DNA from: Thermomonas beijingensis
Lineage (GTDB): Bacteria > Pseudomonadota > Gammaproteobacteria > Xanthomonadales > Xanthomonadaceae
Reading direction: 5' to 3'
DNA: 64,000 nucleotides
NCBI RefSeq assembly: GCF_020034655.1
Contig: NZ_JAIQDJ010000002.1
Location: 1 to 64,000 of the forward strand
Part shown: piece after piece, positions 19,516 through 29,617 of the stretch
How positions within the stretch are numbered: the stretch's first letter is position 1
Layout: each line of letters begins with the position of its first letter
The notes under the pieces: model-generated
Seen by the model: only the letters and a program-made list of their open reading frames with translations
The model's database searches: none
Told to the model about the DNA's origin: nothing
Made by a program: the position numbers and the translations under genes

Positions 19516-22500
19516 TACGGTGTGGAATTTTGGCCATCATGGTGCAGAAATGCATCACGTACCTGTGCGCGCAGGTTGTCGTCGTCCCATGGTTTTGTCA
19601 GGAAGCGGAACACTGCGCCACGGTTGACGGATTCGGTGATGACATTCAAGTCGGTGTATCCGGAGAGCACCATGCGGATGGTATCCGGATACAGGATCTT
19701 GACTTTGTCGAGGAGCTCGGTTCCCGACAAGCCGGGCATGCGCTGATCCGAAATGATCACCTGGACTCGATGCATGGCAAGCATCTCCAATGCCTGTTCT
19801 CCACTGCCAGCCACCAGGATGTGGTATCCGTCGCGACGTAATAGGCGTGTCAATGCCTTGCCGATGCTGAGCTCGTCATCCACGATAAGCAGGCTGCGAC
19901 CGTTGCTGGCAGCAGATTGTCGGCGATCCAGCCGCGGACGTTCCCGTAGCAATGTGGCGAACGTTTCTGAGTTCAAGGGGGCACTGAACAAATATCCTTG
20001 CATCTCGTCGCAGTGATTTTGGGCGAGGTAATTGAGTTGGGCAAAGGTCTCCACGCCTTCCGCCACTGAGGTCAAGCCCAGGCTCCTTGCGATTGCGATG
20101 ACTGCCAGCGCGATGGTGGCGTCTTCAACGCTGCGGGTGATGTCGGTGATAAAGCTGCGATCAATTTTGACGCTGTGAATCGGAATTCGCTTGAGATAGG
20201 ACAGCGACGAATAGCCGGTTCCGAAATCGTCCAGCGATAGCTTGATACCCAACTCGCGCAATTTTTCGAATGACTTTATTGCCCGGGTGACGTCCTGCAT
20301 GGCCGCACTTTCGGTTAATTCAAGCCCAAGCCACTCGGGTTCGAGTCTGTTATCGTCCAGCGCTTCGCGTACGACGCGTATCAAATTGTCGCGGCTGAGC
20401 TGTGCGCCGGACACATTGGCAGCAACTGGGACTATCCGCAAACCAGCTGCTCGCCAAGCACTTTGCTGCTTGCAGGCCATGTGGATAACGCGTGCACCAA
20501 GCGGTGAGATCAGCCCTGATCGCTCCGCCAGCGCGATGAAGTCGGCAGGCGGCAACAAGCCGTGCTCTGGATGCTGCCAGCGAACCAGGGCTTCGGCGCC
20601 GACGATTTCGCCGCTGATGATATCGACCCTCGGCTGATAATAGAGCAGGAATTCATCTCTCTCGATAGCATCGCGTAGCTGCGATTCGGGAGATTTGCTG
20701 CGTGTCAGAAATGTATCATCCACCCGGGAATAGCGAACGATCTGATCACCCCAAATTTTTGCTGCCTTGAGTGCGCGAACCGCGTGATCCAACTCGACCG
20801 GATCATCATATGATCCGTCAGTATCGGGGTAGTCCGCGACACCTGTATGCACCAGTACCGGAATTTGATGGCCGTCCAATTCGAATGGCTTGCCAAAGGC
20901 ATCGGATAAATGGTGGTCGAAACTAGCGGCATAGTCGGATTCCGCCGACAAATGAACGAGCGCGAAAGTATCGCCTCCAATTCTGCCGGCGATGAACGTT
21001 TCGCTGGACAGTGCTTGCAATCGTTCGCCAATGCAACGCAGCAGATGGTCGCCACCCTCCCGACCAAAACGTTCGTTGAATTGCGCGAAGTCATCAAGAT
21101 CAATTGCACAGACGCACAGGTGTTGACCGCGCTCCCGTGCAACTTCAATGAATCTTGCAATTTGTTCGCGCACACCTTGTGCGTTGAACAGCCCGGTCAA
21201 TGGGTCGTAATAAGTCAGATGCTGGAGTTGCTGCGAGGCGACGAGCTGATCAAGCGCAAACGACAGATCACTGGCCATCCATTCCAGCACATCCACCTCC
21301 TCGGCACCGAAGATATCCGGATCGGGTGACAACAACACCATCGCGTACAGCGTACGGCCCCCCAACCACAATGGGATTGCCGCTACCGAGCGAATGCGCG
21401 GTGCCGACCAGGGGCTATCAGTCGCCGTTGCAGTACGCAGATGGATCGGGTTGTTATCCAACACCGACTTGCCGGTACGCAATGCTTGCAGGATCAATTG
21501 ATTGCAGGCGGTGATGGAAAAGCGGGCATCGGCTTCGGTCTGATTGTTGCCGACATCCCGCTGCTGTATGCAAAAGACATGGGAATTATTGCTGGCAGGG
21601 TCGAGTTCGACGATGGCCGCCAGTGTGAAATCGCCTTGGGCGACCGCGAGGCGGCAGGCATCGGTCAGCAGGTGGCTGCGATCGCTGTGGCGCAACATCG
21701 CAGAGTGGATGCCGCCGATCATGGTGCGCAGTCGCTCTAGGCGTGCGACTTTTTGTTGCTGGGCCTTGCGGGCGGAAATGTCCTCGAGCAGAACCATGAT
21801 TTTGCCATCGACTTGGGTCGAATTGGCGCTGAAGGGAATGCTGTGGCCGTCGCGATGCAGCATGTCCCATTCCCCATGGTCTGGGTTTCCCGCAAGGATT
21901 TGGGTGATCACCGGCTCCACGCGGTGTCGATCTCTGGGGGCGACGGCGGTCGATACATACTTGCCGGTCAGGCCACCGGCGGGGTAGCCAAGTAGTTGAT
22001 TCAACGTTAGGTTGCTATCGAGGAAAACCCCACTGGCATCCACTATCGCGATGCCGAGTGACGACGATTCGAACAGTCTGCGGTAGAGGTTTTCGGTTTG
22101 CTGGCGTGCGCTTTCTGCTTGGATGCGGTTGGAAATATCGATTCCGATGCCTACCAGGCAATCGACATGGTCGAACTGTGCCCGCCTGGCCGACAGCAAG
22201 TACGGATGTGGTGCGCCATGCTTGTCGATCAGGCTGGCTTCGACATGGTCGGACCCGTCAGCAAAACTGACTTCAATCATGGCCAGGACTCTGGCACGGT
22301 CATCGGCTGAAAAGAATTCCAGTGAATTCATGTTGCGCAGTTCATCGTCCGTATAGCCGGTTGCCACGCACATGTTTTGATTCCAGCGCAGGCAGCGGAG
22401 TTGGCGGTCGAACAGACAGACGATGCCAGGTGAGCTCTCGATCAGAGACTCAGTCAACTTGCGTTCTCGTTCCAGGACTAGGTTTGCAAGGCGTGTCTCC

Positions 22501-23909
22501 TCGGCCTGACGGAAGCTGGCAAGACCAATGCCGATGGCGCGCGCAACATCTTCAAAAACAGCGATTTCGGTGGCGCCGAAGTAACCCGCATGGCGCGCGT
22601 AGATGGCCAGGCTGCCGTATGTGCAGCCATCCTTTTCAATCGGGATCGCAGTACCCGCACGCAGGCGGGCTTTGCGCATTTGCTCCAGCCAAGGTCTCGC
22701 GGTGGGCTCGTTCAACAGGTCATTGCAGGTCTGGGTTTTTCCACTACGAAAGGCGAGTCCAGAGGGCCCGTTTCCTTCCGGACGATCATCGGCATAAACA
22801 TGAATGCTATTTACATAGGCAACCTGCCGGCCGCTTGCTGCAACCGGGTTGAGGCGTTGGGTGGCGGGATCGATCAGCCCTATCCACGCAAGCGCTAGTG
22901 CGCCGTCTTGAGTCAGAATTCGACAGGCGTCATGCAATAGCTGCTCGCGGTTGGCCGCGCTCAGGACCAGCGCATTGATCTGACTCAGGGTGTTGAATAA
23001 ACGAGACAGGCGCTGAGACTCACGCTCGCGCCGGATCAGTGGGGTAATGTCGTGGATGAATTTACTTGCGCCAACCACGTTGCCGCTGTGGTCGGTGATC
23101 GGTGCCGCGCTGATCAGTACGTGCAGCGAGCGGCGGGTCCGAGTCAGGCGAATCGACTCATAGGGTGCAATGGATTCTCCCTTGGCAACTGTCGAAAGTG
23201 TTTGATTCTCCTCGAACTGCCGCGATTTCGGAACGAGGCGATACACCGAGTCCCCCAGGATTTCATTCCGGGAGTACCCGAAAATGATCTCGGCACCTTC
23301 GTTCCAATGCGTGATCGTGCCGTTCAGCGTCATTCCCACGATAGCCGCTTTGGATACTTCGATGGATGCGAATAGCTTGGTTGCAGGCACACTGCCCGCA
23401 TCGGACAGGACGGCCGGCTTACCGGTCGCTGATGGGGGGGGCGTGCAGTCGGTATTTGCGGCAATGCCGCGCGCCAGCACCGATAGCGAATCCATCACTT
23501 CTTTGCCAGGGGTGCCCTCAGCGCATAACAGGTTCAGGGCTCCGAGAATTTCGCCGGAAGGTGTGGCGATCGGTGCGCATATGAGGATTGCAGAAGGATA
23601 GTCGTCCGCTATGGACAGCTGGGCCAAAAAGTCGTGATCGTCAAAGCAATCGACGATATGCGCTTCGTCTTGGTCTGCAATGCCGGCAGCACCACGCTCG
23701 GCAAGCGCGAGCGCCTCAAATGGGTTCAGGCCGATCGCTGCGATGGGATGCACCCGGTCATCGCAATGCCAGGACATCACTGCAATGGGCGCGCGCGCCA
23801 ACTGGGCCGCCATCATCAGATATTCCGCCGCTGTCGTCGCACACTGCAGACGCACGGGGCTGGGGCCGAAAGCCGCGGAGAGTTCGGTGGATGTCAACGA
23901 CTTTCGCAT
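19515..23909 (-). CDS. Multidomain c-di-GMP phosphodiesterase: GAF-PAS-GAF-PAS-PAS-GAF-GGDEF(degenerate)-EAL-REC
   Basis: A soluble protein of 1464 residues. Approximate domains: GAF 25-165, PAS 185-300, GAF 310-475, PAS 485-605, PAS 610-725, GAF 735-890, GGDEF 895-1065, EAL 1085-1325, receiver 1337-1455. The GGDEF signature reads GRIGGDTF, so the catalytic glutamate is replaced and cyclase activity is unlikely. The EAL domain keeps AEALVRW, NVSGAQL, ELTES, DDFGTGYSS, VKIDRSFI, AEGVET and QGYLFSAP, so it should hydrolyse c-di-GMP. The receiver has SLLIVDDE, SDQRMPGLSG and KPW, similar to RpfG-type receivers, and sits unusually at the C terminus. No membrane span. ATG 23909 has GAGGT upstream; a TTG seven codons earlier is less likely. 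Divergent from the kinase/regulator pair. Confidence 0.9.
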   Translation of the reverse strand: MRKSLTSTELSAAFGPSPVRLQCATTAAEYLMMAAQLARAPIAVMSWHCDDRVHPIAAIGLNPFEALALAERGAAGIADQDEAHIVDCFDDHDFLAQLSIADDYPSAILICAPIATPSGEILGALNLLCAEGTPGKEVMDSLSVLARGIAANTDCTPPPSATGKPAVLSDAGSVPATKLFASIEVSKAAIVGMTLNGTITHWNEGAEIIFGYSRNEILGDSVYRLVPKSRQFEENQTLSTVAKGESIAPYESIRLTRTRRSLHVLISAAPITDHSGNVVGASKFIHDITPLIRRERESQRLSRLFNTLSQINALVLSAANREQLLHDACRILTQDGALALAWIGLIDPATQRLNPVAASGRQVAYVNSIHVYADDRPEGNGPSGLAFRSGKTQTCNDLLNEPTARPWLEQMRKARLRAGTAIPIEKDGCTYGSLAIYARHAGYFGATEIAVFEDVARAIGIGLASFRQAEETRLANLVLERERKLTESLIESSPGIVCLFDRQLRCLRWNQNMCVATGYTDDELRNMNSLEFFSADDRARVLAMIEVSFADGSDHVEASLIDKHGAPHPYLLSARRAQFDHVDCLVGIGIDISNRIQAESARQQTENLYRRLFESSSLGIAIVDASGVFLDSNLTLNQLLGYPAGGLTGKYVSTAVAPRDRHRVEPVITQILAGNPDHGEWDMLHRDGHSIPFSANSTQVDGKIMVLLEDISARKAQQQKVARLERLRTMIGGIHSAMLRHSDRSHLLTDACRLAVAQGDFTLAAIVELDPASNNSHVFCIQQRDVGNNQTEADARFSITACNQLILQALRTGKSVLDNNPIHLRTATATDSPWSAPRIRSVAAIPLWLGGRTLYAMVLLSPDPDIFGAEEVDVLEWMASDLSFALDQLVASQQLQHLTYYDPLTGLFNAQGVREQIARFIEVARERGQHLCVCAIDLDDFAQFNERFGREGGDHLLRCIGERLQALSSETFIAGRIGGDTFALVHLSAESDYAASFDHHLSDAFGKPFELDGHQIPVLVHTGVADYPDTDGSYDDPVELDHAVRALKAAKIWGDQIVRYSRVDDTFLTRSKSPESQLRDAIERDEFLLYYQPRVDIISGEIVGAEALVRWQHPEHGLLPPADFIALAERSGLISPLGARVIHMACKQQSAWRAAGLRIVPVAANVSGAQLSRDNLIRVVREALDDNRLEPEWLGLELTESAAMQDVTRAIKSFEKLRELGIKLSLDDFGTGYSSLSYLKRIPIHSVKIDRSFITDITRSVEDATIALAVIAIARSLGLTSVAEGVETFAQLNYLAQNHCDEMQGYLFSAPLNSETFATLLRERPRLDRRQSAASNGRSLLIVDDELSIGKALTRLLRRDGYHILVAGSGEQALEMLAMHRVQVIISDQRMPGLSGTELLDKVKILYPDTIRMVLSGYTDLNVITESVNRGAVFRFLTKPWDDDNLRAQVRDAFLHHDGQNSTP

Positions 23910-24117
23910 CGTGTGACCTCGATTGTTCAAACCATATTTTTGCGCCGCACAAAACTGACCAAGCTGCTCCTGCCAATCAACAGAATAGACGAACCGGCAT
24001 CAATCTGCATGGGGGGTTCCGGTTCCCGCGGCAGGCGAGTATTTTTTGTGATCGAGTGCGGATGAATTGCAGCAGATGTGCGTTAATCTGCATGCGCTTG
24101 CACAGGAGGCGGATGCG

Positions 24118-25401
24118 ATGAAGCTGCATCAGCAGATAGGTGTTGATATGCCCGATCCGGTGGCTGTCACCGCGCCCGGGATGGATAGCGCCGCCGTTTC
24201 CGAGTACCTCACGCAATATATGAATGCTGCGCAGGATGCGTTGCTGTTGCTTGATGATGCTGGGTGTATTCAGTATTGCAATTTGCAGGCACGCCTGTTG
24301 GCACACTCCCTTAATCCCGATAAAAATCAGGATGAGTTGCTGCATCTCCGTGATTGGCAACCGGGCCTGCTGAGTGACTCGGCGATGCACACGTGCCGGG
24401 AGTCAGGCAGTTGGATTGGCGCGGTACGGATCGCCGGGGCGGTACTGCGGAATCGTATTGCACAGGTTCATCTGGTCGCGCTTGGGCCACAGCGAACCCA
24501 GCCATTTGCAATGTGTATTCGCGATATCACCCTGGAATATGCGCGGGAGCAGGAGCTGCATGAGCGCAATGCAGAACTGGAGATCGCCTATACCAAGCTC
24601 AAAAGCGCTCAGGAGATGGCCTTCCACACCGAGAAGTTAGCGTCAATCGGGCAGCTGGCGGCAGGGGTGGCGCATGAGATCAACAATCCGATCGCATATG
24701 TGAAATCCAACCTCAACATGCTTCGACTGCCGTTAGCTCAGTTGCTTAGGCAGGCGCGGATACCCGAGTGCGAGGATGATTTGCGACAAGCAGTCAGCGA
24801 TGAGCTGAATGAAGATGCGATGAATGCGTGTGACGAGGCGCTGGCTATTGATGTTCGTGACCTGATCACGGAGTCCCTTGAAGGAGTGGATCGCGTTTGC
24901 AGAATAGTCAGTGACCTGAAGGATTTTTCGCATCAGGATCAGGCTGAGAACTGGACGATGGCGGATGTCCACGCCGGTCTTGATTCGACCCTGAACATCG
25001 TATGGAATGAAATCAAGTACAAGGCTCATGTGGTGAAGTCGTATGGCGACCTGCCTTTGATCGAGTGCATTCCGTCGCAATTGAATCAGGTGTTCATGAA
25101 CCTGCTGGTGAATGCTTCGCAAGCGATCGATAACAACGGCATCATCACCATCACTAGCGAATGCAGTGGTGACCAAGTCAGAATTTCGATCGGGGACAAT
25201 GGCAAGGGTATTCCTGCCGAGGCCTTGCCACGGATCTTCGATCCGTTCTTTACAACCAAGGACGTTGGGCATGGAACAGGCCTCGGGCTGGCCATATCTT
25301 ACGGCGTCATCGCAAAGCATCACGGCGTCATCGAAGTAACTAGCGTGCCCGGGGAAGGTACTCTGTTCATGTTGAAGTTGCCGATTGCTCAACCGCGCTG
25401 A
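24118..25401 (+). CDS. Soluble PAS-domain sensor histidine kinase
   Basis: A 427-residue cytoplasmic kinase. A PAS-like sensor (about 35-150) is followed by a coiled coil ([20 protein letters not shown]) and the dimerisation/phosphoacceptor motif [18 protein letters not shown] with His186. The ATPase part has the N box [16 protein letters not shown]1 [10 protein letters not shown] box FDPFFTTK and G2 GTGLGLAI. No transmembrane helix, so the signal is intracellular. AGGAGG sits eight bases before ATG 24118, fixing the start despite an open frame upstream. The response regulator begins 19 bases after its stop. The gene diverges from the EAL-REC protein gene across about 208 bases. Confidence 0.93.
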   Translation: MKLHQQIGVDMPDPVAVTAPGMDSAAVSEYLTQYMNAAQDALLLLDDAGCIQYCNLQARLLAHSLNPDKNQDELLHLRDWQPGLLSDSAMHTCRESGSWIGAVRIAGAVLRNRIAQVHLVALGPQRTQPFAMCIRDITLEYAREQELHERNAELEIAYTKLKSAQEMAFHTEKLASIGQLAAGVAHEINNPIAYVKSNLNMLRLPLAQLLRQARIPECEDDLRQAVSDELNEDAMNACDEALAIDVRDLITESLEGVDRVCRIVSDLKDFSHQDQAENWTMADVHAGLDSTLNIVWNEIKYKAHVVKSYGDLPLIECIPSQLNQVFMNLLVNASQAIDNNGIITITSECSGDQVRISIGDNGKGIPAEALPRIFDPFFTTKDVGHGTGLGLAISYGVIAKHHGVIEVTSVPGEGTLFMLKLPIAQPR

Positions 25402-25420
25402 TCGCGACAGGGAGAAACGA

Positions 25421-25942
25421 ATGTATCGAGTACTGCTGCTGGATGACGAAGCCAATATTCTTCGCGCCTTGCGTCGCAACCTCGCATCGATTCCTTCGTC
25501 ACGCCTGGGGGGGGAAGCGCTGATAATTGAAGTATTCACTGACCCCAACGCCGCGCTTGATCGCTGCGAGGATATGCAGTTCGATTTGTTGGTATCCGAT
25601 TACCGGATGCCGGAAATGAGCGGTGTCGAGTTCCTGGCACGCTCCATTGCCAGTCATCCCAATACACCACGGGTCATCGTGTCGGGATTCGCTGATCGTG
25701 ATGCCATTATCGCCGCGATCAACGAGGCACAATTGACGCGCTTTATCGAGAAACCCTGGGTTGATGCAGAGCTCCAGCGGATCGTGGTGGCTATCCTCAC
25801 CTCTCAGGGGGGGCGCATTGCCGGAAAATTTGCTGCAGAAGCCAGTGCGCAACGGGAACGGGATCGACTGGAGCAGGAAAGCCCTGGAATCACCGAGGTG
25901 GACTGGAATCCGGATGGATCCATATCGATCGATCCGGATTGA
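25421..25942 (+). CDS. Single-domain response regulator
   Basis: A 173-residue protein with one receiver domain (about 1-130) and a charged tail, with no DNA-binding or enzymatic output. The acidic pocket is LLLDDEANIL, the phosphoacceptor Asp60 lies in VSDYRMPEMSG, and the conserved lysine is in IEKPW. SYR-type sequence and KPW closely resemble the receiver at the end of the neighbouring EAL protein. GGGAGA precedes ATG 25421. It is cotranscribed with the kinase and probably acts by protein contact or as a phosphate carrier or sink (inference). Runs of eight and seven G occur in the coding sequence. Confidence 0.9.
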   Translation: MYRVLLLDDEANILRALRRNLASIPSSRLGGEALIIEVFTDPNAALDRCEDMQFDLLVSDYRMPEMSGVEFLARSIASHPNTPRVIVSGFADRDAIIAAINEAQLTRFIEKPWVDAELQRIVVAILTSQGGRIAGKFAAEASAQRERDRLEQESPGITEVDWNPDGSISIDPD

Positions 25943-25956
25943 ATATCAAGTTCGGA

Positions 25957-27051
25957 CTAGCCGCGCAACGCCTGTAGCACCGCAGCTTCATTCACATCCT
26001 TCACCACACTGGCCGTGCCCGGGCCGTTCCAGAGGATGAAGCGCAGGCCGCTGGCTTGTGCTTTCTTGTCCAGCCGCATGCGTGCAAGCAGGGCATCGGG
26101 TGCCAACCCAGTAGGCAGCTCTACCGGCAGGCCGAAGCGTTGCAGCAGGCTGCGTAGGGTGCTGGTATCGGCATCGCTGGCCATCCCCAGCAAGCCGGAA
26201 AGCTTGGCTGCCAACAGCATGCCTACCGCCACCGCTTCGCCGTGGTTGAAGCCGTGGGCATAGCCTTGCTCGGCCTCGATCGCATGGCCAAAGGTATGGC
26301 CGAAATTGAGCAGCGCACGCTCGCCGTGTTCGAACGGGTCGCGCTCGGTGATCGCTGCCTTGTGCGTGCAGCTACGTGCAATCGCGGCCGACAGGGCGGC
26401 ATCGTCGGCGGCCAGCAAGGCATCGCAGTGCGCCTCCAGCCAGCGTAGGAATTCGGCATCCACAATCGCGCCGTATTTGATGACTTCGGCCAAGCCGGCG
26501 CGCAGCTCGCGGGGGGGCAGGCTGCGCAGGGTGGCGGTGTCGGCAATCACCGCGCGCGGCGGATGGAACGCACCCACCAAATTCTTGCCCTGCGGGATGT
26601 CCACCGCGGTCTTGCCACCGACCGAAGAATCCACCATGGCCAGCAAGGTGGTGGGCAGTTGTACCACGTCAATGCCGCGCATCCAGCACGCGGCGGCAAA
26701 CCCGGCCATATCACCCATCACCCCGCCACCCAGCGCATAGATGCAGGCGTCGCGGGTGGCGCCCAGGGTGGCCAATGCATCGATCACGCCACCGAAATTG
26801 GCCAGCGTTTTTTCCGCTTCACCGGCATCGATGACATGACGCGCGATACGCAAGTCGGGTTGTGCGGCACGCAGCGCGGCCTCCACGCGCTTGGCATACA
26901 GCGGTGCCACATTGGCATCACTGACGATCAGCGCGTGGCGGCCACGCAGGGTGGCGGTGAGCAGCACGCCGTCATCCAGCAGGCCTGCGCCAATGTGGAT
27001 GCGATACGGCGCGTTGCCACCGACAGCGACGATTTGCGGTGCAGTGCTCAT
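25957..27051 (-). CDS. aroB: 3-dehydroquinate synthase
   Basis: A 364-residue NAD- and metal-dependent enzyme converting DAHP to 3-dehydroquinate, the second step of the shikimate pathway. Key segments are [51 protein letters not shown] (nucleotide and substrate binding), and [11 protein letters not shown] with metal-ligand histidines. Length is normal. Its ATG overlaps the stop of aroK by four bases (ATGA), so the pair is translationally coupled, the common aroK-aroB order. Confidence 0.97.
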   Translation of the reverse strand: MSTAPQIVAVGGNAPYRIHIGAGLLDDGVLLTATLRGRHALIVSDANVAPLYAKRVEAALRAAQPDLRIARHVIDAGEAEKTLANFGGVIDALATLGATRDACIYALGGGVMGDMAGFAAACWMRGIDVVQLPTTLLAMVDSSVGGKTAVDIPQGKNLVGAFHPPRAVIADTATLRSLPPRELRAGLAEVIKYGAIVDAEFLRWLEAHCDALLAADDAALSAAIARSCTHKAAITERDPFEHGERALLNFGHTFGHAIEAEQGYAHGFNHGEAVAVGMLLAAKLSGLLGMASDADTSTLRSLLQRFGLPVELPTGLAPDALLARMRLDKKAQASGLRFILWNGPGTASVVKDVNEAAVLQALRG

Positions 27052-27578
27052 GCGTGAGGATCCTTGAGGGCGTGCAGCCGCAGCACCAATGCCGCGGCCA
27101 GTTGTTCGGGCGTCTGCACGCTGGTGTCAATCACGAGATTGGCGATTTGCCGATACAGCGGTTCGCGCTGGCTTTGCAATTCGGCCAACCGCTGCGCGGG
27201 GGCGTCGCTGTCCAGCAGCGGACGATTACGGTCCCCTTCGATGCGCCGCAGTTGTTCTTGCGTCGATACATGCAAATACACCACGCAACCGACGGCCTGC
27301 ATTGCGTCGCGGTTGGCTTGGCGCAGCACCGCGCCACCGCCGGTGGCAACCACCGCGGGCTGGTGGGCGAGTGCGTCGGCCAGTGCTTGCGCTTCGCGGT
27401 CGCGAAACCCGGCTTCGCCTTCGGTTGCGAAAATATCCGGAATCGACATGCCCGCCATCGCCACGATGCAGGCATCCACATCCACGAAGCCAAGCCCCAA
27501 TCGCGCCGCCAATGCCGCACCCAGCGTGCTTTTGCCGCTGCCCATCGGGCCGACCAGGATGATGTGCTGTTTTTGCAT
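27048..27578 (-). CDS. aroK: Shikimate kinase
   Basis: A 176-residue P-loop kinase that phosphorylates shikimate with ATP. The Walker A is [18 protein letters not shown] carries the shikimate-binding aspartate, [13 protein letters not shown] and ATGGGAVLR bind shikimate, and DRNRPLL is the lid. It is the first gene of the aroK-aroB operon and diverges from pdxH. Confidence 0.96.
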   Translation of the reverse strand: MQKQHIILVGPMGSGKSTLGAALAARLGLGFVDVDACIVAMAGMSIPDIFATEGEAGFRDREAQALADALAHQPAVVATGGGAVLRQANRDAMQAVGCVVYLHVSTQEQLRRIEGDRNRPLLDSDAPAQRLAELQSQREPLYRQIANLVIDTSVQTPEQLAAALVLRLHALKDPHA

Positions 27579-27621
27579 CGCAACATGCTAACAGCAGGGT
27601 GCACCAAGGATGCGGACAGGG

Positions 27622-27627
27622 CACAAT
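27622..27627 (+). promoter_or_regulatory. -10 element close to the pdxH start
   Basis: CACAAT lies six bases before the pdxH ATG, which would put the transcription start at or next to the start codon. No ribosome-binding site is visible, consistent with a leaderless mRNA. Confidence 0.4.
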
Positions 27628-27633
27628 ATCACC

Positions 27634-28230
27634 ATGAGCACACTTCCTGACGATATCCTCGCGACCTTCAACACTCTGTTTGCCGAGGCCTTGGCCGCCG
27701 GCGAGCCTGACCGCACGGCGATGACCGTGGCCAGCGTAGATGCGCAGGGCCGGCCGTCGGCGCGGATTGTGTTGCTGAAAACATGGGATGCGCGTGGTTT
27801 CGTGTTCTACACCCATCTGGATGGGCGCAAGGGGCGTGAGCTGCAAGCCAATCCGCAGGCGGCGTTGTTGTTTCATTGGCCGCGGGTGCGCAATGGCGTG
27901 CAGGTGCGCATCGAGGGCGGGGTTGAAATCGTGTCTGCAGCCGAGGCGGATGCCTATTTCGCCAGCCGCCCGCGCGGTAGCCAGTTGGGCGCGTGGGCAT
28001 CGCAGCAGTCGGAAACCTTGGATGCGCGTGAGACCTTCGATGCGCAGTTGGATAAATTCGACGCCGAGTTTGCTGGCCGCGACGTGCCGCGCCCGCCGCG
28101 CTGGAGTGGATTCCGGATCAGGCCACGGGTGGTGGAGTTCTGGTACGGCGCGCAATACCGCCTGCACGAGCGGCACCTGCACGAATGCGCCGCCGATGGC
28201 AGTTGGTCGCAGCGAATGTTGTATCCGTGA
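27634..28230 (+). CDS. pdxH: Pyridoxamine 5'-phosphate oxidase
   Basis: A 198-residue FMN enzyme that oxidises pyridoxine or pyridoxamine 5'-phosphate to pyridoxal 5'-phosphate. Motifs: [21 protein letters not shown] (FMN/PLP binding), [20 protein letters not shown], and the C-terminal block [17 protein letters not shown] with the conserved arginine pair. ATG 27634 gives the standard N terminus; eight further in-frame codons upstream lack support. Divergent from aroK. Confidence 0.96.
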   Translation: MSTLPDDILATFNTLFAEALAAGEPDRTAMTVASVDAQGRPSARIVLLKTWDARGFVFYTHLDGRKGRELQANPQAALLFHWPRVRNGVQVRIEGGVEIVSAAEADAYFASRPRGSQLGAWASQQSETLDARETFDAQLDKFDAEFAGRDVPRPPRWSGFRIRPRVVEFWYGAQYRLHERHLHECAADGSWSQRMLYP

Positions 28231-28293
28231 GCTGGCGATCAGCGGTGCAGCTCATCCGGGTCCAGTAGTTGCGCTGAGCGTTGGCGTCGAGCC

Positions 28294-28785
28294 TCAGCGC
28301 TGAAGATCCACCGTGGTGGTCACTTCGCTGCGCTCCGTGCCGCGTTTGGCCACCAACTGGAATTGTACGCTGGCGGGCGCATTGGCCTGCACCACGCCGA
28401 TGTAGTCGGTCATGCCTGCGGTTTGAATGGCGCGCAGGGACAACGGCTTGGGCGGATCTGGCAACACGCTGGTCGTGGCACTGAGCTGCAAGTCGGCAGG
28501 GCTTAGTGAATTGCCGGCGGCATCGCGCACGGTCACCAACCACAGAACCCCTTCCTTGGTGGTGTCGATGCCGTAGTGCTTGGCGGTGGCTGCATTGATT
28601 GACGATAACGGCACGGTTTGGGTTTGCAGCACGGCATCACCAACCTTGGCCTGATGGATGGCGGCGCTAAGGTTCAGCGGTTTGGCAGGGGTGGGGGCAG
28701 CACCTTGGCTGCACGCGTCCAACGCGCCGACCAAAACGACAACAAAAGCGCTAGCCAAATAACGATAAAAGGTGGCCATGCGCAT
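28294..28785 (-). CDS. DUF4426 domain protein, exported
   Basis: A 163-residue protein. The N terminus has a basic start and hydrophobic stretch (YLASAFVVVLVGAL) ending LDAC, which may be a lipoprotein signal, although Asp at -2 is unusual. The mature part shows the DUF4426 pattern VPLSSINAATAKHYGI and LVTVRDAAG. Function is unknown, although genes of this family are often next to proC and yggS, as here. AAGGA precedes ATG 28785 by eight bases. It is the last gene of the yggS-proC operon, ten bases after proC. Confidence 0.8.
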   Translation of the reverse strand: MRMATFYRYLASAFVVVLVGALDACSQGAAPTPAKPLNLSAAIHQAKVGDAVLQTQTVPLSSINAATAKHYGIDTTKEGVLWLVTVRDAAGNSLSPADLQLSATTSVLPDPPKPLSLRAIQTAGMTDYIGVVQANAPASVQFQLVAKRGTERSEVTTTVDLQR

Positions 28786-28795
28786 ATTCAGATCC

Positions 28796-29617
28796 TTAAT
28801 CATTGGCCGCAGATAGTTCCTGGCCGCGGCGGCGGGCGGCGTGGATGGCGGCCTTGACAAGGCCACGGAAGCCGCCGGCTTCCAACATTTCGATTGCCGC
28901 CTGGGTGGTGCCATTGGGCGAAGTCACGCGGCGGCGTAACTCGGCGGCATCCACATCGGATTCCGTCAGCATCCGCGCTGCGCCCAACACGGTTTGCAGC
29001 GCAAGGCGGCGCGCCGCATCGGCAGCGAGCCCTTCGGTGATGCCAGCATCGACCATCGCTTCAGTCAGCAAAAACACATACGCCGGGCCGCTACCCGACA
29101 CCGCGGTCACCGCATCCATCTGGGCCTCGTCGGCAAGCCACACGGTCTTGCCGGCGGCCGACAGCAGGCGATCGGCGAAGTCGCGGCCGGCTGTATCCAC
29201 GCGTGCGCTGGCGTACAGGCCGGTGACCCCGGCGCCGAGCAGCGCAGGGGTGTTGGGCATTGTGCGCACCACTTTGATGCCTCCACCCAGCCAACGCTCA
29301 ATTTGCGCGGCCGTGATCCCGGCGGCGATTGAAACCACCAGCGGCGCACTGGTTTGTGCGTGGCTTGCCAGTGCCCCGCACACTTGGCGCAGTACCTGCG
29401 GTTTGGTGGCTAGCACCCAGGTATCGGCACCCGCGACCGCCTGTGCGCCATCGTCGAACACCGCCACGCCAAAGTCGGCGCGCAGTGCATCGCGTAGCGC
29501 AGGCACGGGTTCAGCAACGTGGATCGATGCGGGTGCGTGGCCCTGTGCCAGCAGGCCGCCAATCAGGCTGCGCGCCATATTGCCGCCGCCGATAAAAGCG
29601 ATTGGGTGGTCATTCAT
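28796..29617 (-). CDS. proC: Pyrroline-5-carboxylate reductase
   Basis: A 273-residue NAD(P)H-dependent enzyme for the last step of proline synthesis. IAFIGGGNMARSLIGGL is the Rossmann nucleotide-binding motif, VRTMPNTPALLGAGVTGL and AVSGSGPAYVFLLTEAM are family blocks, and LRRRVTSPNGTTQAAI is the C-terminal signature. Its start overlaps the yggS stop by four bases, the usual yggS-proC arrangement. Confidence 0.96.
   Translation of the reverse strand: MNDHPIAFIGGGNMARSLIGGLLAQGHAPASIHVAEPVPALRDALRADFGVAVFDDGAQAVAGADTWVLATKPQVLRQVCGALASHAQTSAPLVVSIAAGITAAQIERWLGGGIKVVRTMPNTPALLGAGVTGLYASARVDTAGRDFADRLLSAAGKTVWLADEAQMDAVTAVSGSGPAYVFLLTEAMVDAGITEGLAADAARRLALQTVLGAARMLTESDVDAAELRRRVTSPNGTTQAAIEMLEAGGFRGLVKAAIHAARRRGQELSAAND

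Noticed and set aside
28271-28300. Eight-base inverted repeat GCGCTGAG/CTCAGCGC between pdxH and the DUF4426 gene as terminator
   Set aside because: The loop is 14 bases, there is no T run, and the 3' arm lies over the DUF4426 stop codon.
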